A DNA stretch of 34,342 nucleotides from Bryobacterales bacterium (GTDB taxonomy: Bacteria > Acidobacteriota > Terriglobia > Bryobacterales > Bryobacteraceae): positions 1 through 34,342 of the forward strand of contig JAIXKK010000024.1 in assembly GCA_026954325.1 (NCBI GenBank), read 5' to 3'. The position numbers and the translations under genes were made by a program. How positions within the stretch are numbered: the stretch's first letter is position 1; each line of letters opens with the position of its first letter. The notes beneath the pieces are model-generated. The model was not told where the DNA came from, did no database searches, and was given only the letters and a program-made list of their open reading frames with translations. This document shows positions 7,214 through 15,759 of the stretch, piece by piece.

Positions 7214-9259
7214 CTAATTCGCCACCGGAACCCGCGCATCCACCCTCTCCACCGCTTTGCGCACCGTTTCCTTCCACCCCTCTGGAAGAACCCGCGAGCG
7301 GATGAAAAATGTAACTCCCGGCGACATCAGTTCCGACGCGGTCGAAACATAAATGAAACGATCCGGCCGTTCTCTCAGTGATCCGTACAAGCTATCCGCC
7401 GCCACGCCGATAATCTCCACATCCGCCGGTCCGTTCCCGAATCCGAAATGCCGTCCCAGCGGATTGCCGTTCCGGAAGTACTCCCGCGCGAACCTCCGGT
7501 TGACCACCGCTACCTTCCGCCCAGCCGCAATGTCGTCTTCATTGATTTCCCGGCCGGCGACAATCGGAATGCCCAGCGTGCCCAGATAGTCCGCTCCCAC
7601 CATGTCCACCCTTGGGTTCATGTTCTGTCCTTCGGCGGGGTGGAACCCCTCGATTCGCACCGTGACCTGCCACGTGTTTCCCGACAGCGGAATGTTGCTC
7701 CCCAAACTCACCCGCTGCACTCCCGGCAATTTCTTCAGGTCTCCGCGGATGCGGTCAAAAAAAAGCCTTGCCCGCGGCAGATCATAGCCGGCGAATGCAG
7801 GGTCAATCGAAAAGATGGTCAGGTTCTCCGTGCGAAAGCCGGGATCGAGCGACGTCAGGTTCCTCAGGCTTCGCGAAAACAACCCGGCTCCCACCAGCAG
7901 CACCAGCGACAGACCTACCTGCGCCGCCACCAGGGCCTTTCTCAGCCGGACATGGCCTCCCCCTTCGGAGGCGTTTCGTCCCCGGTCTTTCAACACCGGA
8001 GCCGGATCCGGATTCACCGCTTGCGCCGCCGGCGCGATCCCGAACAATATGCCGGTCAGCAGAGACAGTCCCATCGTGAAAGCGAAAAGCCGTACGTCAA
8101 AATCCATATCCAGGCTGCGCGCCATCTCCACGTCCGGAAGGAACCCAAGCAGCACCGGCCCCGTCCAGGCGGCCACCAGCAATCCCGCCGCCCCTCCCAG
8201 CACTGCCAGCAACAGGCTCTCCGCCAACATCTGCCGTAGGATCTGCCGCCGGCTTGCGCCCAGCGCCAATCGTACCGCCACCTCCTTCTGCCTTCCCATC
8301 GCCCGAGCCAGCAGCAAACCCGCCACATTCACACACGCAATCAGCAGCAGCAACCCGACCATCGCCAGCAATAGCACCAACGGCGACTGAAACTGGTCGC
8401 GCAGTTGCGAAACTCCCCGCTGCCCGTCCTTCACCGCCAGTTTCTTGTTCAGAAACCTGTCCGTAAACCCCTTCGGCATCGGGCCCATCTCCGCCAATTC
8501 CATCCGCCAGATAGGGCGCGTCAACACGTTCAGCGCCTCCTCCGCCTGCTTCGCCGTGATCCCCGGTTTCAACCGGCCGAACACTTGCAGCCACATCGTC
8601 CGCCGGTCCTTCATCCCATCCCAATCCGGGGTAATCCAAGCCTTCATCATCACCGGCAGGTACACATCCGGCGACTTGCCTACTTCCACCGATTGAAAGC
8701 CCCGCGCCGCCACCCCCACCACCGTGAACGGATGCCCGTTGATCATCAGTTTCCGGCCCACGATGTCCGGCGCGCCGCCGAACCGCCGCTCCCAATACCC
8801 GTGGTTCAAGACCGCCACTGGATGCGTCAGCGGCGTGCGGTCTTCCTCGGCCAGAAACCCTCGGCCCACAGTCATGCCCACGCCAAGCACATCAAAGTAG
8901 TTCCCCGAAACCACCTCCGCGTTCCCCTGCGATGGCTGATCTCCCACGCTCAGACTGACCGCGGTGGAATAGCGTGCGATCAACCCGGCAAACACCGGAC
9001 TGCCATCCCGCAATTCCTGGTAAAGCAGATAGCTGAACACTCCCGGTCCGTACACGCGGCCTCTGTTCGGAGCCGGATTAGTCAACATCACCAGTTCCTC
9101 CGGAGCCCTTACCGGCAGCGTCCGCCACAACACCCGGTCCATCAGGCTAAACAGCGCCGTATTCGCGCCGATCCCCAGCGCGAGAGAAGTTATCACTATA
9201 ACCGCGAACATCGGCGTACGGCGCAGCCCACGGATCGCATAACGCAGGTCCTGAATCAT
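7214..9259 (-). CDS. ADOP-family (MacB/FtsX) ABC permease, cut short by an in-frame TAG
   Basis: This 681-residue product covers most of an Acidobacterial duplicated-orphan-permease (ADOP) protein. Order of parts: an N-terminal helix after M-I-Q-D-L-R-Y-A-I-R-G-L, first MacB-type periplasmic domain, first FtsX domain (with V-A-V-R-L-A-L-G-A-S-R near the middle), then the second MacB-type domain. It stops at TAG (7214-7216) exactly before the second FtsX domain, which continues in the same frame to 6782. The full protein would be about 825 residues, a normal ADOP length. The open frame extends upstream to 9688, but homology starts at the ATG at 9259. As usual for ADOPs no ATPase gene is adjacent. 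Function, probably export or envelope stress related, is unknown. Confidence 0.85.
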   Translation of the reverse strand: MIQDLRYAIRGLRRTPMFAVIVITSLALGIGANTALFSLMDRVLWRTLPVRAPEELVMLTNPAPNRGRVYGPGVFSYLLYQELRDGSPVFAGLIARYSTAVSLSVGDQPSQGNAEVVSGNYFDVLGVGMTVGRGFLAEEDRTPLTHPVAVLNHGYWERRFGGAPDIVGRKLMINGHPFTVVGVAARGFQSVEVGKSPDVYLPVMMKAWITPDWDGMKDRRTMWLQVFGRLKPGITAKQAEEALNVLTRPIWRMELAEMGPMPKGFTDRFLNKKLAVKDGQRGVSQLRDQFQSPLVLLLAMVGLLLLIACVNVAGLLLARAMGRQKEVAVRLALGASRRQILRQMLAESLLLAVLGGAAGLLVAAWTGPVLLGFLPDVEMARSLDMDFDVRLFAFTMGLSLLTGILFGIAPAAQAVNPDPAPVLKDRGRNASEGGGHVRLRKALVAAQVGLSLVLLVGAGLFSRSLRNLTSLDPGFRTENLTIFSIDPAFAGYDLPRARLFFDRIRGDLKKLPGVQRVSLGSNIPLSGNTWQVTVRIEGFHPAEGQNMNPRVDMVGADYLGTLGIPIVAGREINEDDIAAGRKVAVVNRRFAREYFRNGNPLGRHFGFGNGPADVEIIGVAADSLYGSLRERPDRFIYVSTASELMSPGVTFFIRSRVLPEGWKETVRKAVERVDARVPVAN

Positions 9260-9369
9260 CACGCCCAATGCTGCAATGCGCGTGCCGAACGGAACTGATT
9301 CAAAACACGGCAAGCCCCGCGCCGCACTGTCCCTTTGTGAAACGCGCCCGTCCCGGAATCGGACGCTTT

Positions 9370-10068
9370 CTACAATGCCGGCCCGTAGATCGGGATTGCT
9401 GCTCCCGTCACCTGCGACGCCTCCTCCGAGGCCAGATACGCCAGCAGGCTCGCCACTTGCGCCGGTTGTACCCACTTTGAAGCATCGGCGTCCGGCATCG
9501 CCGCGCGATTCCCCGGCGTATCCATCGTCCCCGGCAGCACAATGTTCGCCGATATCCCCGTCCCCTTGTTCTCCTCCGCGATTGTCCGCACCAGGCTCAC
9601 CAAGGCGGCTTTCGACACGTTGTACGCGACGGCGCGCCCCACCGGATCCACCGCCGCCCTCGACCCCACCGCCAGAATCCGCCCCCATCCCCGCCGCCGC
9701 ATGTGCGGCAACACGGCCCGAAATACATGCAGCGCCGACCGGAAATTGATGTCCAGCATCTTGTCGAACACCGCGTCCTCTGTCTCCTCCACGGGTCCGC
9801 CCATGACGAAGCCGCCTACCAGATGCATCGCGATATCCAAGCGCCCATGCTTGCCGGCAATCTCATCCGCCACCGTTTTCGCCGCCCGCGGATCCCCCAT
9901 CTCCGCCGCATGCGCGATGAAGTTCGGGTGGTCAAACTCCCCCTGTCGTATCGACCGCGAAACCCCGATCACCTTCGCCCCCGCCGCCAGTACAGCGCGC
10001 GTTACAAATGTCCCCAGCCCGCCCTTGGCGCCGGTGATCAGCGCGATCCGCCCTTCCAGTGTCTTCAT
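9370..10068 (-). CDS. Short-chain dehydrogenase/reductase (SDR)
   Basis: A 232-residue classical SDR with an NAD(P) Rossmann fold: T-G-A-K-G-G-L-G at residues 12-19, catalytic Ser136, Tyr149 and Lys153 (Y-N-V-S-K). The usual N-N-A-G motif is replaced by H-L-V-G-G (82-86). The active-site Asn of the helix-4 region, N108 in D-I-N-F-R, is present. The open frame extends upstream to 11208 but that part is antisense to the oxidoreductase gene; the ATG at 10068 has an AGAGGAG Shine-Dalgarno at good spacing and matches family length. The gene is divergent from the Gfo/Idh/MocA gene across an 87-base gap. The substrate is unknown. Confidence 0.88.
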   Translation of the reverse strand: MKTLEGRIALITGAKGGLGTFVTRAVLAAGAKVIGVSRSIRQGEFDHPNFIAHAAEMGDPRAAKTVADEIAGKHGRLDIAMHLVGGFVMGGPVEETEDAVFDKMLDINFRSALHVFRAVLPHMRRRGWGRILAVGSRAAVDPVGRAVAYNVSKAALVSLVRTIAEENKGTGISANIVLPGTMDTPGNRAAMPDADASKWVQPAQVASLLAYLASEEASQVTGAAIPIYGPAL

Positions 10069-10155
10069 ATTTGCTCCTCTGCGTTTAATCGTACCGCCAC
10101 CGAGATTCAATCCACATCCAGCGTGAAGAACCTCATCTGTAGGAAGATGCTCCTT

Positions 10156-11226
10156 ATGCCCAATCCTCTCCAAATGGCCGTCATCGGCCAGGGACGCATC
10201 GGTGTCCTCCACTCTCTCCACGTTCAGGAAGTCGCCAACGAAAGCGGAGCCTGCCGCCTCTCCGCGGTCGTCGATACGCGCATGGACCGCGCCGAAGCCG
10301 CCGCCGCCCGCCTCTCCCGATCGCAGAGCACCCCGGTCCGTCCCTTCCCCAGCATCGCCGCCATGCTCGAATCCGGCGCCGCGGAAGCGAGCCTCATCGC
10401 CACCCCCACCGATTGCCACCGCTCGAACGCCGCCGAACTCGTCGCCGCCGGACACCGCGTCCTGCTCGAAAAGCCTCTCACCGGTTCCCTCGAAGAAGAC
10501 CGCGAATTTGCCCGCGACCTCGACGCCCATCACCCGAATGCCGTGATGCTCGCTTTCCAGCGCCGCTTCGACGCCCCGCTCCGCCACGCCAGGAGACTCA
10601 TGGAAGAAGGAGCCATCGGCCGCGTCTTCAAAGTCGTCTCCATTCTCGAAGATTCGAATCCAGCCCCCGACGGCTACGTGAGCGGCGGCATCCTCGCCGA
10701 TATGTCCGTGCACAACGTGGACGAAATCCTCTGGCTCCTCGGCCGGACTCCCACGGCAGCCGCCGCTATCGGAAACTGCCTCTACAGCCGCAAACTCAGT
10801 ACCGCCGTGGAAGACTACGACGACGCCTTCCTCTACCTCTGGTTCCCCTCCGAACTTGCCGCCCAGGTCTCCGTGACACGCAATCACGTCTCCGGCTATC
10901 GCGTCGAAACCTGGATCTTCGGCGAGAAAGGGCAGATCCACGTCGGCCGCTTCGAGCAGAAACCCCGCGACATCGTCGTCGAAGCCTACGGCCGCGGCGA
11001 AACCATCGCCCACCAGATCTATAAACAGCGCGACTACGGCCGGCGCCTGCCCGAATTCGTCGACCGCTTCGGCCACGCCTACAAAGCTGAAGTCGCCGAG
11101 TTCGTCGAGCGCTGCAACACCGGAGCCCCGTTTTCCGTCACCCACAACGACGGTCTCCGCGCCATGGAGGTCATCCACATGGGCTCGCAGCGCTTCGTCA
11201 CTCCTCATGCCGGAGAAAAACCATGA
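10156..11226 (+). CDS. Gfo/Idh/MocA family oxidoreductase
   Basis: A 356-residue NAD(P)-dependent dehydrogenase of the kind that acts on inositols, sugars or sugar acids. The N-terminal Rossmann motif is V-I-G-Q-G-R-I-G (9-16). The catalytic-domain signature E-K-P lies at 105-107, and G-G-I-L-A-D-M-S-V-H-N-V-D at 176-188 supplies the conserved Asp181, His185 and Asp188 of the inositol dehydrogenase-like members. AGGAAG lies nine bases before the chosen ATG; another ATG nine bases earlier (10147) is possible. The open frame continues further upstream but is antisense to the SDR. Its stop overlaps the ATG of the DapA-like remnant (ATGA), suggesting that an intact DapA-type enzyme once formed an operon with it. 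Confidence 0.88.
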   Translation: MPNPLQMAVIGQGRIGVLHSLHVQEVANESGACRLSAVVDTRMDRAEAAAARLSRSQSTPVRPFPSIAAMLESGAAEASLIATPTDCHRSNAAELVAAGHRVLLEKPLTGSLEEDREFARDLDAHHPNAVMLAFQRRFDAPLRHARRLMEEGAIGRVFKVVSILEDSNPAPDGYVSGGILADMSVHNVDEILWLLGRTPTAAAAIGNCLYSRKLSTAVEDYDDAFLYLWFPSELAAQVSVTRNHVSGYRVETWIFGEKGQIHVGRFEQKPRDIVVEAYGRGETIAHQIYKQRDYGRRLPEFVDRFGHAYKAEVAEFVERCNTGAPFSVTHNDGLRAMEVIHMGSQRFVTPHAGEKP

Positions 11227-11624
11227 ACGTGAACGGGAGCGAAGCGCTCCCCGTGCTCACCCCGGAGATGTTCGCCGAACTTACCCCCGAATCCACCCTC
11301 GCCGCCATCAAGGAATCCTCCGGCGGCGCGCGTCGCATCACTGACGCCGTCAACCTCCTGGGCAACCGCTACATTCTCTTCAGCGGCGCCGGCCGTCTCA
11401 TGCTCGAAAGCGTGTTGCCCGGCGTTCAGTGCCGGGTTTCATGCCCCGTCAACGCCTTCCCCGCGGAAAACGCCCGCTGGGATCTCGTCGCTTCCGGCCG
11501 CTGGCGGGAAGCCCGCGAATTCTACCGGCGGCCTGCCGCGCCTCCCCCTCGAAGACCTCGAGCGCGTCGCCATCATCCGCGCGCCCTCGCCACCCGGCCC
11601 AACCTCGCAACCGCCGCCCGCTGA
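11223..11624 (+). pseudogene. Decayed dihydrodipicolinate synthase/NAL-family (DapA-like) gene
   Basis: The 133-residue frame contains only the middle of a DapA-family TIM-barrel aldolase/deaminase. A-I-K-E-S-S-G (28-34) carries the Schiff-base Lys30, and L-F-S-G-A-G (52-57) is the next family strand. The protein begins exactly where the family has its Tyr-Asn-x-Pro motif, with Met1 in place of the active-site Tyr, so the N-terminal half is missing. After residue 101 the frame becomes low-complexity Pro/Arg. A different frame (about 11527-11580) reads [14 protein letters not shown], like a DapA C-terminus, and the original frame then resumes as A-L-A-T-R-P-N-L. This indicates an internal deletion and compensating shifts. 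Family members next to hydroxyproline epimerases often deaminate pyrroline-4-hydroxy-2-carboxylate; that former role is inferred from context. Confidence 0.75.
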
Positions 11625-11632
11625 GCGCCGCC

Positions 11633-12574
11633 ATGCAACGCGTCTCTGTCGTCGATTCCCACACCGGAGGCGAACCCACTCGAATCGTCATCGCCGGCGG
11701 ACCGGATCTCGGCGCCGGCCCCATGGCCGAACGCCTCCGGCGTTTCCGCACCCATCACGACGAGTTCCGTTCCGCCGTCGTCAACGAACCCCGCGGCTCC
11801 GATGTCACCGTCGGCGCTATTCTCTGCCGGCCCGTCGATCCGCGCAGCGCCGCCGGGGTCATCTTTTTCAACAACGTCGGCTACCTCGGCATGTGCGGCC
11901 ACGGGACCATCGGCCTCATCGTCACCCTCGCTCACCTCAACCGCATCCGCCCCGGCGAGCACGTCATCGAAACCCCCGCCGGCGTTGTCCGAGCCGTCCT
12001 CCACGAATCAGGCGAAGTCAGCGTCGTCAACGTGCCCAGCTATCGCGGCGCCACCGGTGTCTCCATCGAGGTCGAAGACTACGGCCCCATCACAGGCGAC
12101 GTGGCCTGGGGCGGCAACTGGTTCTTCCTCGTCAACGATCATCGTCAGCGGATCGCCCTCGACAACGTCGAACGCCTCACGCACTGCGCAACGCGCATCC
12201 GCCACGCGCTCGAGCGCAACCACATCACCGCCGCGAACGGCGGCCCCATTGACCACATCGAACTCTTCGGCCCTCCGCAACTACCCGGCGCGGATAGCAA
12301 GAACTTTGTCCTCTGCCCCGGCCTCGCCTACGACCGCTCTCCCTGCGGCACCGGAACCAGCGCCAAACTCGCCTGCCTCGCCGCCGACGGCAGACTCGGC
12401 GAAGGCGAAGTCTGGCGTCAGGAAAGCATCGTCGGCAGCCTCTTCGAAGCCTCCTACCGCCGCGCCGCCGATGGCCATGTGGCGCCTACCATCAAAGGCT
12501 CCGCCTATGTGAACGCGGAGTCCACCCTCCTCCTCGACCCTCGCGATCCGTTCTGCATGGGGATCCGCCGGTGA
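11633..12574 (+). CDS. Proline racemase family, probable 4-hydroxyproline 2-epimerase
   Basis: A 313-residue cofactor-independent enzyme of the proline racemase family. Both catalytic cysteines are present: Cys88 in G-M-C-G-H-G-T-I-G and Cys238 in [10 protein letters not shown]. This Cys/Cys pair marks a racemase or epimerase rather than the Thr-containing hydroxyproline dehydratases. Start at [12 protein letters not shown], as in the family; the open frame upstream is part of the DapA-like remnant region. The substrate is most likely trans-4-hydroxy-L-proline, because a DapA-type gene (now broken) precedes it and a proline dehydrogenase lies 6 kb away, but proline cannot be excluded. It converges on the glycosyltransferase gene with 83 bases of overlap. 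Confidence 0.88.
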   Translation: MQRVSVVDSHTGGEPTRIVIAGGPDLGAGPMAERLRRFRTHHDEFRSAVVNEPRGSDVTVGAILCRPVDPRSAAGVIFFNNVGYLGMCGHGTIGLIVTLAHLNRIRPGEHVIETPAGVVRAVLHESGEVSVVNVPSYRGATGVSIEVEDYGPITGDVAWGGNWFFLVNDHRQRIALDNVERLTHCATRIRHALERNHITAANGGPIDHIELFGPPQLPGADSKNFVLCPGLAYDRSPCGTGTSAKLACLAADGRLGEGEVWRQESIVGSLFEASYRRAADGHVAPTIKGSAYVNAESTLLLDPRDPFCMGIRR

Positions 12575-13994
12575 CCCACACCGCCGATGTCCTCCTCACC
12601 GTCTGGCCCGCTGAATCCGCTCGCCCGCCGCTGTTTCCCGGTGAGCCGCCTCGCCTCCGGGTATCCGCCGTCTCCCACTCCAGTATCCGGATCCAACTCC
12701 GCCCTACATACTCTACCCGCGTCACCCGGAAACCCTGCCCCAGATACTCATCCAACATCCGCCTGTCGTCGGCCAAGGAACTGTAGGGCGTCACCGCCAT
12801 CGCCATGCTCCGCCACTCCCTCTCCGCCGTACACCTTCGCAGGGACGGAGCGAAAAAGCGATAGAGTGCCAGCGAGGACTCCGGAACCACCGTCACGCAA
12901 TTCACCTCCGCCCGCTCCATCACTCGCGCCGCCGAGGCCCAGTCCTCGCGCGGCTTATGGAACAGCGCGGCGTCGTTCCATATCGCCAGGCACAACATAG
13001 CCGTTCCCGCCACCCGCGCCCGCCACACATCCCTCTTATACAAACACCGCAATCCCTCCACCGCCAGCAACACCAGCCCCGGCAGCAGAAACAGGAACTG
13101 CCGGATCGCAAAGAAATACCCGAACGCCGCATCCGCGGCGAACGCTCCCAGCGCGGGCATCACCGTGCAGCAGAACAGCAGCAGGCGCGTCTTGTAGTGG
13201 ACGGCCGCGGACCGCATCCCCGCCAATGCCAACAGCAGCACCAGCACCGTCAGGACGTATCCGCCGCCGCTCATCTCCCTTAGCGCCGGCAGCAAGGTCC
13301 GAGGAGGAATCGTGTACTTGAGTTGCGCGCTCCATGATGACTGCGCGTACAGGAACCACGGCGCCGCCAGCGCCGCCGCGCCCGCCACGGCGGCAGTTGC
13401 GCACCACCGCGCCTTCACGCACCGCGGTCCGTCCCAACAGGCGAACCACAACAGGTGCCCCATCGCGACAAACAACGTGTATGGCTGCGTGAACAGACCC
13501 GCCGTCACTGCCGCGGCGTACGCCGTCCCGCGCCGCCAGTCGGGACGCCGGCTCAGGGCCACTGCCCCTATCGTGGCCAGCACGCTCAGCAGCATCCCCT
13601 GCGAATAAGGCCGGGCCTCCAGCGCATAACGGAATTGCAGCGGCATGATTGCGAACAGCGCCATGGCCGCCAACCCCCACCGCAGCCGTAGCCGCCTCGA
13701 GAGACCGAGCAAAGCCAGAGAGGCGCCTGCACCGCAGCAGGCCGGCAGCAACCGCGCCGCCTCCACCGAATACCCCAATGCCCGTAAGGTTACCCATTGC
13801 CCCAGGTATCCCAATGGAGCCCCTCCCGGATTCAACGCCACCCATTCGAGCAGTTTGCCCGCGCTGCGCTCCGTGGTCCCCAACAGTTGCAGAATTTCGT
13901 CGAGCCACAAGGGCCGGAGCCCCATCAAAGCGAACAGCATACCCGCATACAGCGCCGCAAAGGCACACCACGCCTTTGGCGATGGAAATCGCAT
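12492..13994 (-). CDS. GT39/ArnT-like membrane glycosyltransferase
   Basis: A predicted 500-residue protein with about ten hydrophobic helices. It belongs to the polyprenyl-phosphate-sugar-dependent (GT-C) glycosyltransferases. The diagnostic L-W-L-D-E-I after the first helix (residues 29-34) carries the Asp-Glu pair that begins the catalytic loop in PMT/ArnT-type enzymes. A-R-P-Y-S near 125 is also typical. A GGGAGAAG lies six bases before the ATG at 13994; a GTG one codon upstream is also open. The last about 70 residues are Gly/Arg/Ser-rich, do not look like the family and lie antisense to the epimerase gene, so the natural stop may have been lost. It follows the GT2 gene by 34 bases, forming a two-gene glycosylation unit. 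Confidence 0.82.
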   Translation of the reverse strand: MRFPSPKAWCAFAALYAGMLFALMGLRPLWLDEILQLLGTTERSAGKLLEWVALNPGGAPLGYLGQWVTLRALGYSVEAARLLPACCGAGASLALLGLSRRLRLRWGLAAMALFAIMPLQFRYALEARPYSQGMLLSVLATIGAVALSRRPDWRRGTAYAAAVTAGLFTQPYTLFVAMGHLLWFACWDGPRCVKARWCATAAVAGAAALAAPWFLYAQSSWSAQLKYTIPPRTLLPALREMSGGGYVLTVLVLLLALAGMRSAAVHYKTRLLLFCCTVMPALGAFAADAAFGYFFAIRQFLFLLPGLVLLAVEGLRCLYKRDVWRARVAGTAMLCLAIWNDAALFHKPREDWASAARVMERAEVNCVTVVPESSLALYRFFAPSLRRCTAEREWRSMAMAVTPYSSLADDRRMLDEYLGQGFRVTRVEYVGRSWIRILEWETADTRRRGGSPGNSGGRADSAGQTVRRTSAVWVTGGSPCRTDREGRGGGWTPRSHRRSL

Positions 13995-14028
13995 CACACA
14001 CTTCTCCCTGATTTAGGTGGAAGGACTC

Positions 14029-15042
14029 TTAGCGAAGAGCGTATTCGGCCACAGGCTGCGCCGACGGCTCCGGCTGAAACCAATTGGCCAGGTACTCATC
14101 GCTCACTCTGCGCCGCCGCATGATTTGGCGCCGCTTATCGATCGCCTTCGGAAGGCACCGCGCCAGGCGCCAGAACGCCGGCAACGATGCCGGTTCGCTG
14201 AACAGACAGCCCCCTGCTATCAGCAGGTCCCGCGAGAGAATCGGCCACCAGTGCCGCTGGAACAAGTCTCCCGTGAGGTTGTTGATCCGCATCAGAAAGC
14301 GATTCTTCACCGAGTGCATATTGAGAACGGCCGGGTTGGGCCGTCTGCTGCCCGGCACTACTCTTCGCACATGGTAGGCCATCGCGTCCGGAGTGTACAG
14401 ACACTGCCATCCCATCAATTGCGCTCTCCATGCCACGTCGGCATCCTCGCGGTAAGTGAAGAACTCCGGGTCGAAGAACGCTCCCGTCAGCGAAACGTCG
14501 CGGATCATCTCCCTCCGGTAGAGCGCCGCCGCCGCGCTCGCCCCGAACACCAACTCGGGGCGCGAAAACCGCCCATCATCCGGCTCATTCCACCCGCGGT
14601 CGAAATGGCGCAGGTTCGGAACAAAGTAAATGCCCGCTGAGTCAATGCGGCGGTCCGGCAACGGTTCGAAGTCCTGCCCGATTCGCAGCAGCTTACCGCA
14701 GACTGTGCCGGTCTTCCGGTCCTGCTCTCCGGCGTAAACCAGTTGCTCCAGAAACCGGGGCTTCAGCAACACATCGGGATTCAACGTCAGCACCCATTCG
14801 CTCCGGGAGGCCGCGATCGCCTGGTTCTGTCCGGCGGCAAATCCGGCGTTCCGTTCGTTTTGAATCAGCCGGATCCTGCCCTGGAACTCCCCAAGAATCA
14901 GCCGTGTACCGTCCAGGGATGCGTTGTCCACCACCACCACGGCCGCCGGCCGGTGCGTCTGCTCGAGCAGGGACTCCAGACAGCGGCGGATGTAGCGCCG
15001 GCTGTTGAAGGTGACGATGGAAACAGTGACAGAGCCGGGCAT
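14029..15042 (-). CDS. Glycosyltransferase family 2 (rhamnosyltransferase-like)
   Basis: A 337-residue GT-A fold enzyme that transfers a sugar from a nucleotide donor in the cytoplasm. V-V-D-N-A-S (38-42 region) and R-N-A-G-F-A-A-G-Q-N (64-73) bind the nucleotide. T-L-N-P-D-V (86-91) stands where the DXD metal site lies, and F-T-Y-R-E-D-A-D-V-A-W-R holds the catalytic acidic pair. This arrangement is typical of dTDP-rhamnosyl transferases of cell-surface polysaccharide. An alternative TTG start exists five codons upstream (15057), but ATG is preferred; neither has a clear Shine-Dalgarno. The upstream gap (15043-15207) is shared with the divergent sigma factor gene. Confidence 0.87.
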   Translation of the reverse strand: MPGSVTVSIVTFNSRRYIRRCLESLLEQTHRPAAVVVVDNASLDGTRLILGEFQGRIRLIQNERNAGFAAGQNQAIAASRSEWVLTLNPDVLLKPRFLEQLVYAGEQDRKTGTVCGKLLRIGQDFEPLPDRRIDSAGIYFVPNLRHFDRGWNEPDDGRFSRPELVFGASAAAALYRREMIRDVSLTGAFFDPEFFTYREDADVAWRAQLMGWQCLYTPDAMAYHVRRVVPGSRRPNPAVLNMHSVKNRFLMRINNLTGDLFQRHWWPILSRDLLIAGGCLFSEPASLPAFWRLARCLPKAIDKRRQIMRRRRVSDEYLANWFQPEPSAQPVAEYALR

Positions 15043-15084
15043 GTTGTGTATTTTCAATTGCTAAGACCCGCCGGGCGCGGTTTC

Positions 15085-15137
15085 CACTACACCGCCTCAA
15101 CAAATTGCCTGCAAATATTTTTTCCTGGGGTGTAGTG
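15085..15137. promoter_or_regulatory. Inverted repeat in the divergent GT2/sigma-factor promoter region
   Basis: CACTACACC (15085-15093) is matched by its reverse complement GGTGTAGTG (15129-15137). After one mismatch the symmetry extends three more bases outward (TTT/AAA). The 35-base AT-richer spacer has tracts such as AAATATTTTTTCC. It is located between two divergent starts, so an operator or a looping site is possible. No consensus -35/-10 pair could be placed with confidence. Confidence 0.4.
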
Positions 15138-15207
15138 TAAATTTCGCCTCCAGGGTCTTTATGGGTAGACACTAAAGTGAAAGTAGCTGGTTGCCGCCTC
15201 GGAAATT

Positions 15208-15759
15208 ATGCCATCCGACTCCTTTCGCCAGGAACTGACAGGTCTGCTTCGATCGGAGCGCGGAGGCGTGACTCTCCAGGACGAGGTGGCGCGGCTATTT
15301 GAAGAAACGCGTGACGATGTGTACCGGTACTTATTGACCTTGGGTCTCCACCCGCCTCAGGCGCAGGAAGCTACCCAGGAGGTGTTTCTCCGGCTGTATG
15401 TCACATTGAAGCGCAAGGAAGAGATTCGCAATCACCGGGCGTGGATTTTCCGGGTTGCTCATAATCTGGGGCTCAAGGTTCGGGCTCAGCAGAGTTCGCA
15501 GCCCTTCGACCCGGACCTGGAGTCGCGGCTACGTCATCCGGATCGGAATCCGGAGCAGAGTTTGCTCGATCGGGAACGTGTGATGCAGGTTCATCAGGCC
15601 ATGGCGGGACTTTCTGAGCAGCAGCGCCGTTGTCTCGACCTGCGCCTTCAGGGACTTCGCTATCCGGAAATCGGCGAGGTGTTGGGGATCAGCGCTTCGG
15701 CCGTGGGCGAATTCCTGCGCCGGGCCATGAACCGGTTGCGGAGGGCAGGCCATGCCTGA
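15208..15759 (+). CDS. ECF-type RNA polymerase sigma factor (sigma-70 family)
   Basis: A 183-residue alternative sigma factor with region 2 (about 27-95, including the conserved A-x-E-A-T-Q-E-V-F-L-R-L at 52-63 and N-H-R-A-W-I-F-R-V-A-H-N at 75-86) and region 4 (about 125-180, with a helix-turn-helix around Y-P-E-I-G-E-V-L-G-I-S). There is no region 3 of normal length, which fits the ECF group. The stop codon overlaps the next gene by 8 bases; that gene carries an anti-sigma zinc motif, so this is a sigma/anti-sigma pair. The target promoters probably include its own operon, though I cannot identify a matching motif. Confidence 0.9.
   Translation: MPSDSFRQELTGLLRSERGGVTLQDEVARLFEETRDDVYRYLLTLGLHPPQAQEATQEVFLRLYVTLKRKEEIRNHRAWIFRVAHNLGLKVRAQQSSQPFDPDLESRLRHPDRNPEQSLLDRERVMQVHQAMAGLSEQQRRCLDLRLQGLRYPEIGEVLGISASAVGEFLRRAMNRLRRAGHA

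Noticed and set aside
9703..10155. Upstream extension of the oxidoreductase frame
   Set aside because: It is antisense to the SDR and has no family features; homology starts at the ATG near 10156.
10069..11208. Long minus-strand extension upstream of the SDR gene (open to 11208)
   Set aside because: It is antisense to the Gfo/Idh/MocA gene, low-complexity, and the SDR fold and a good ribosome-binding site begin at 10068.
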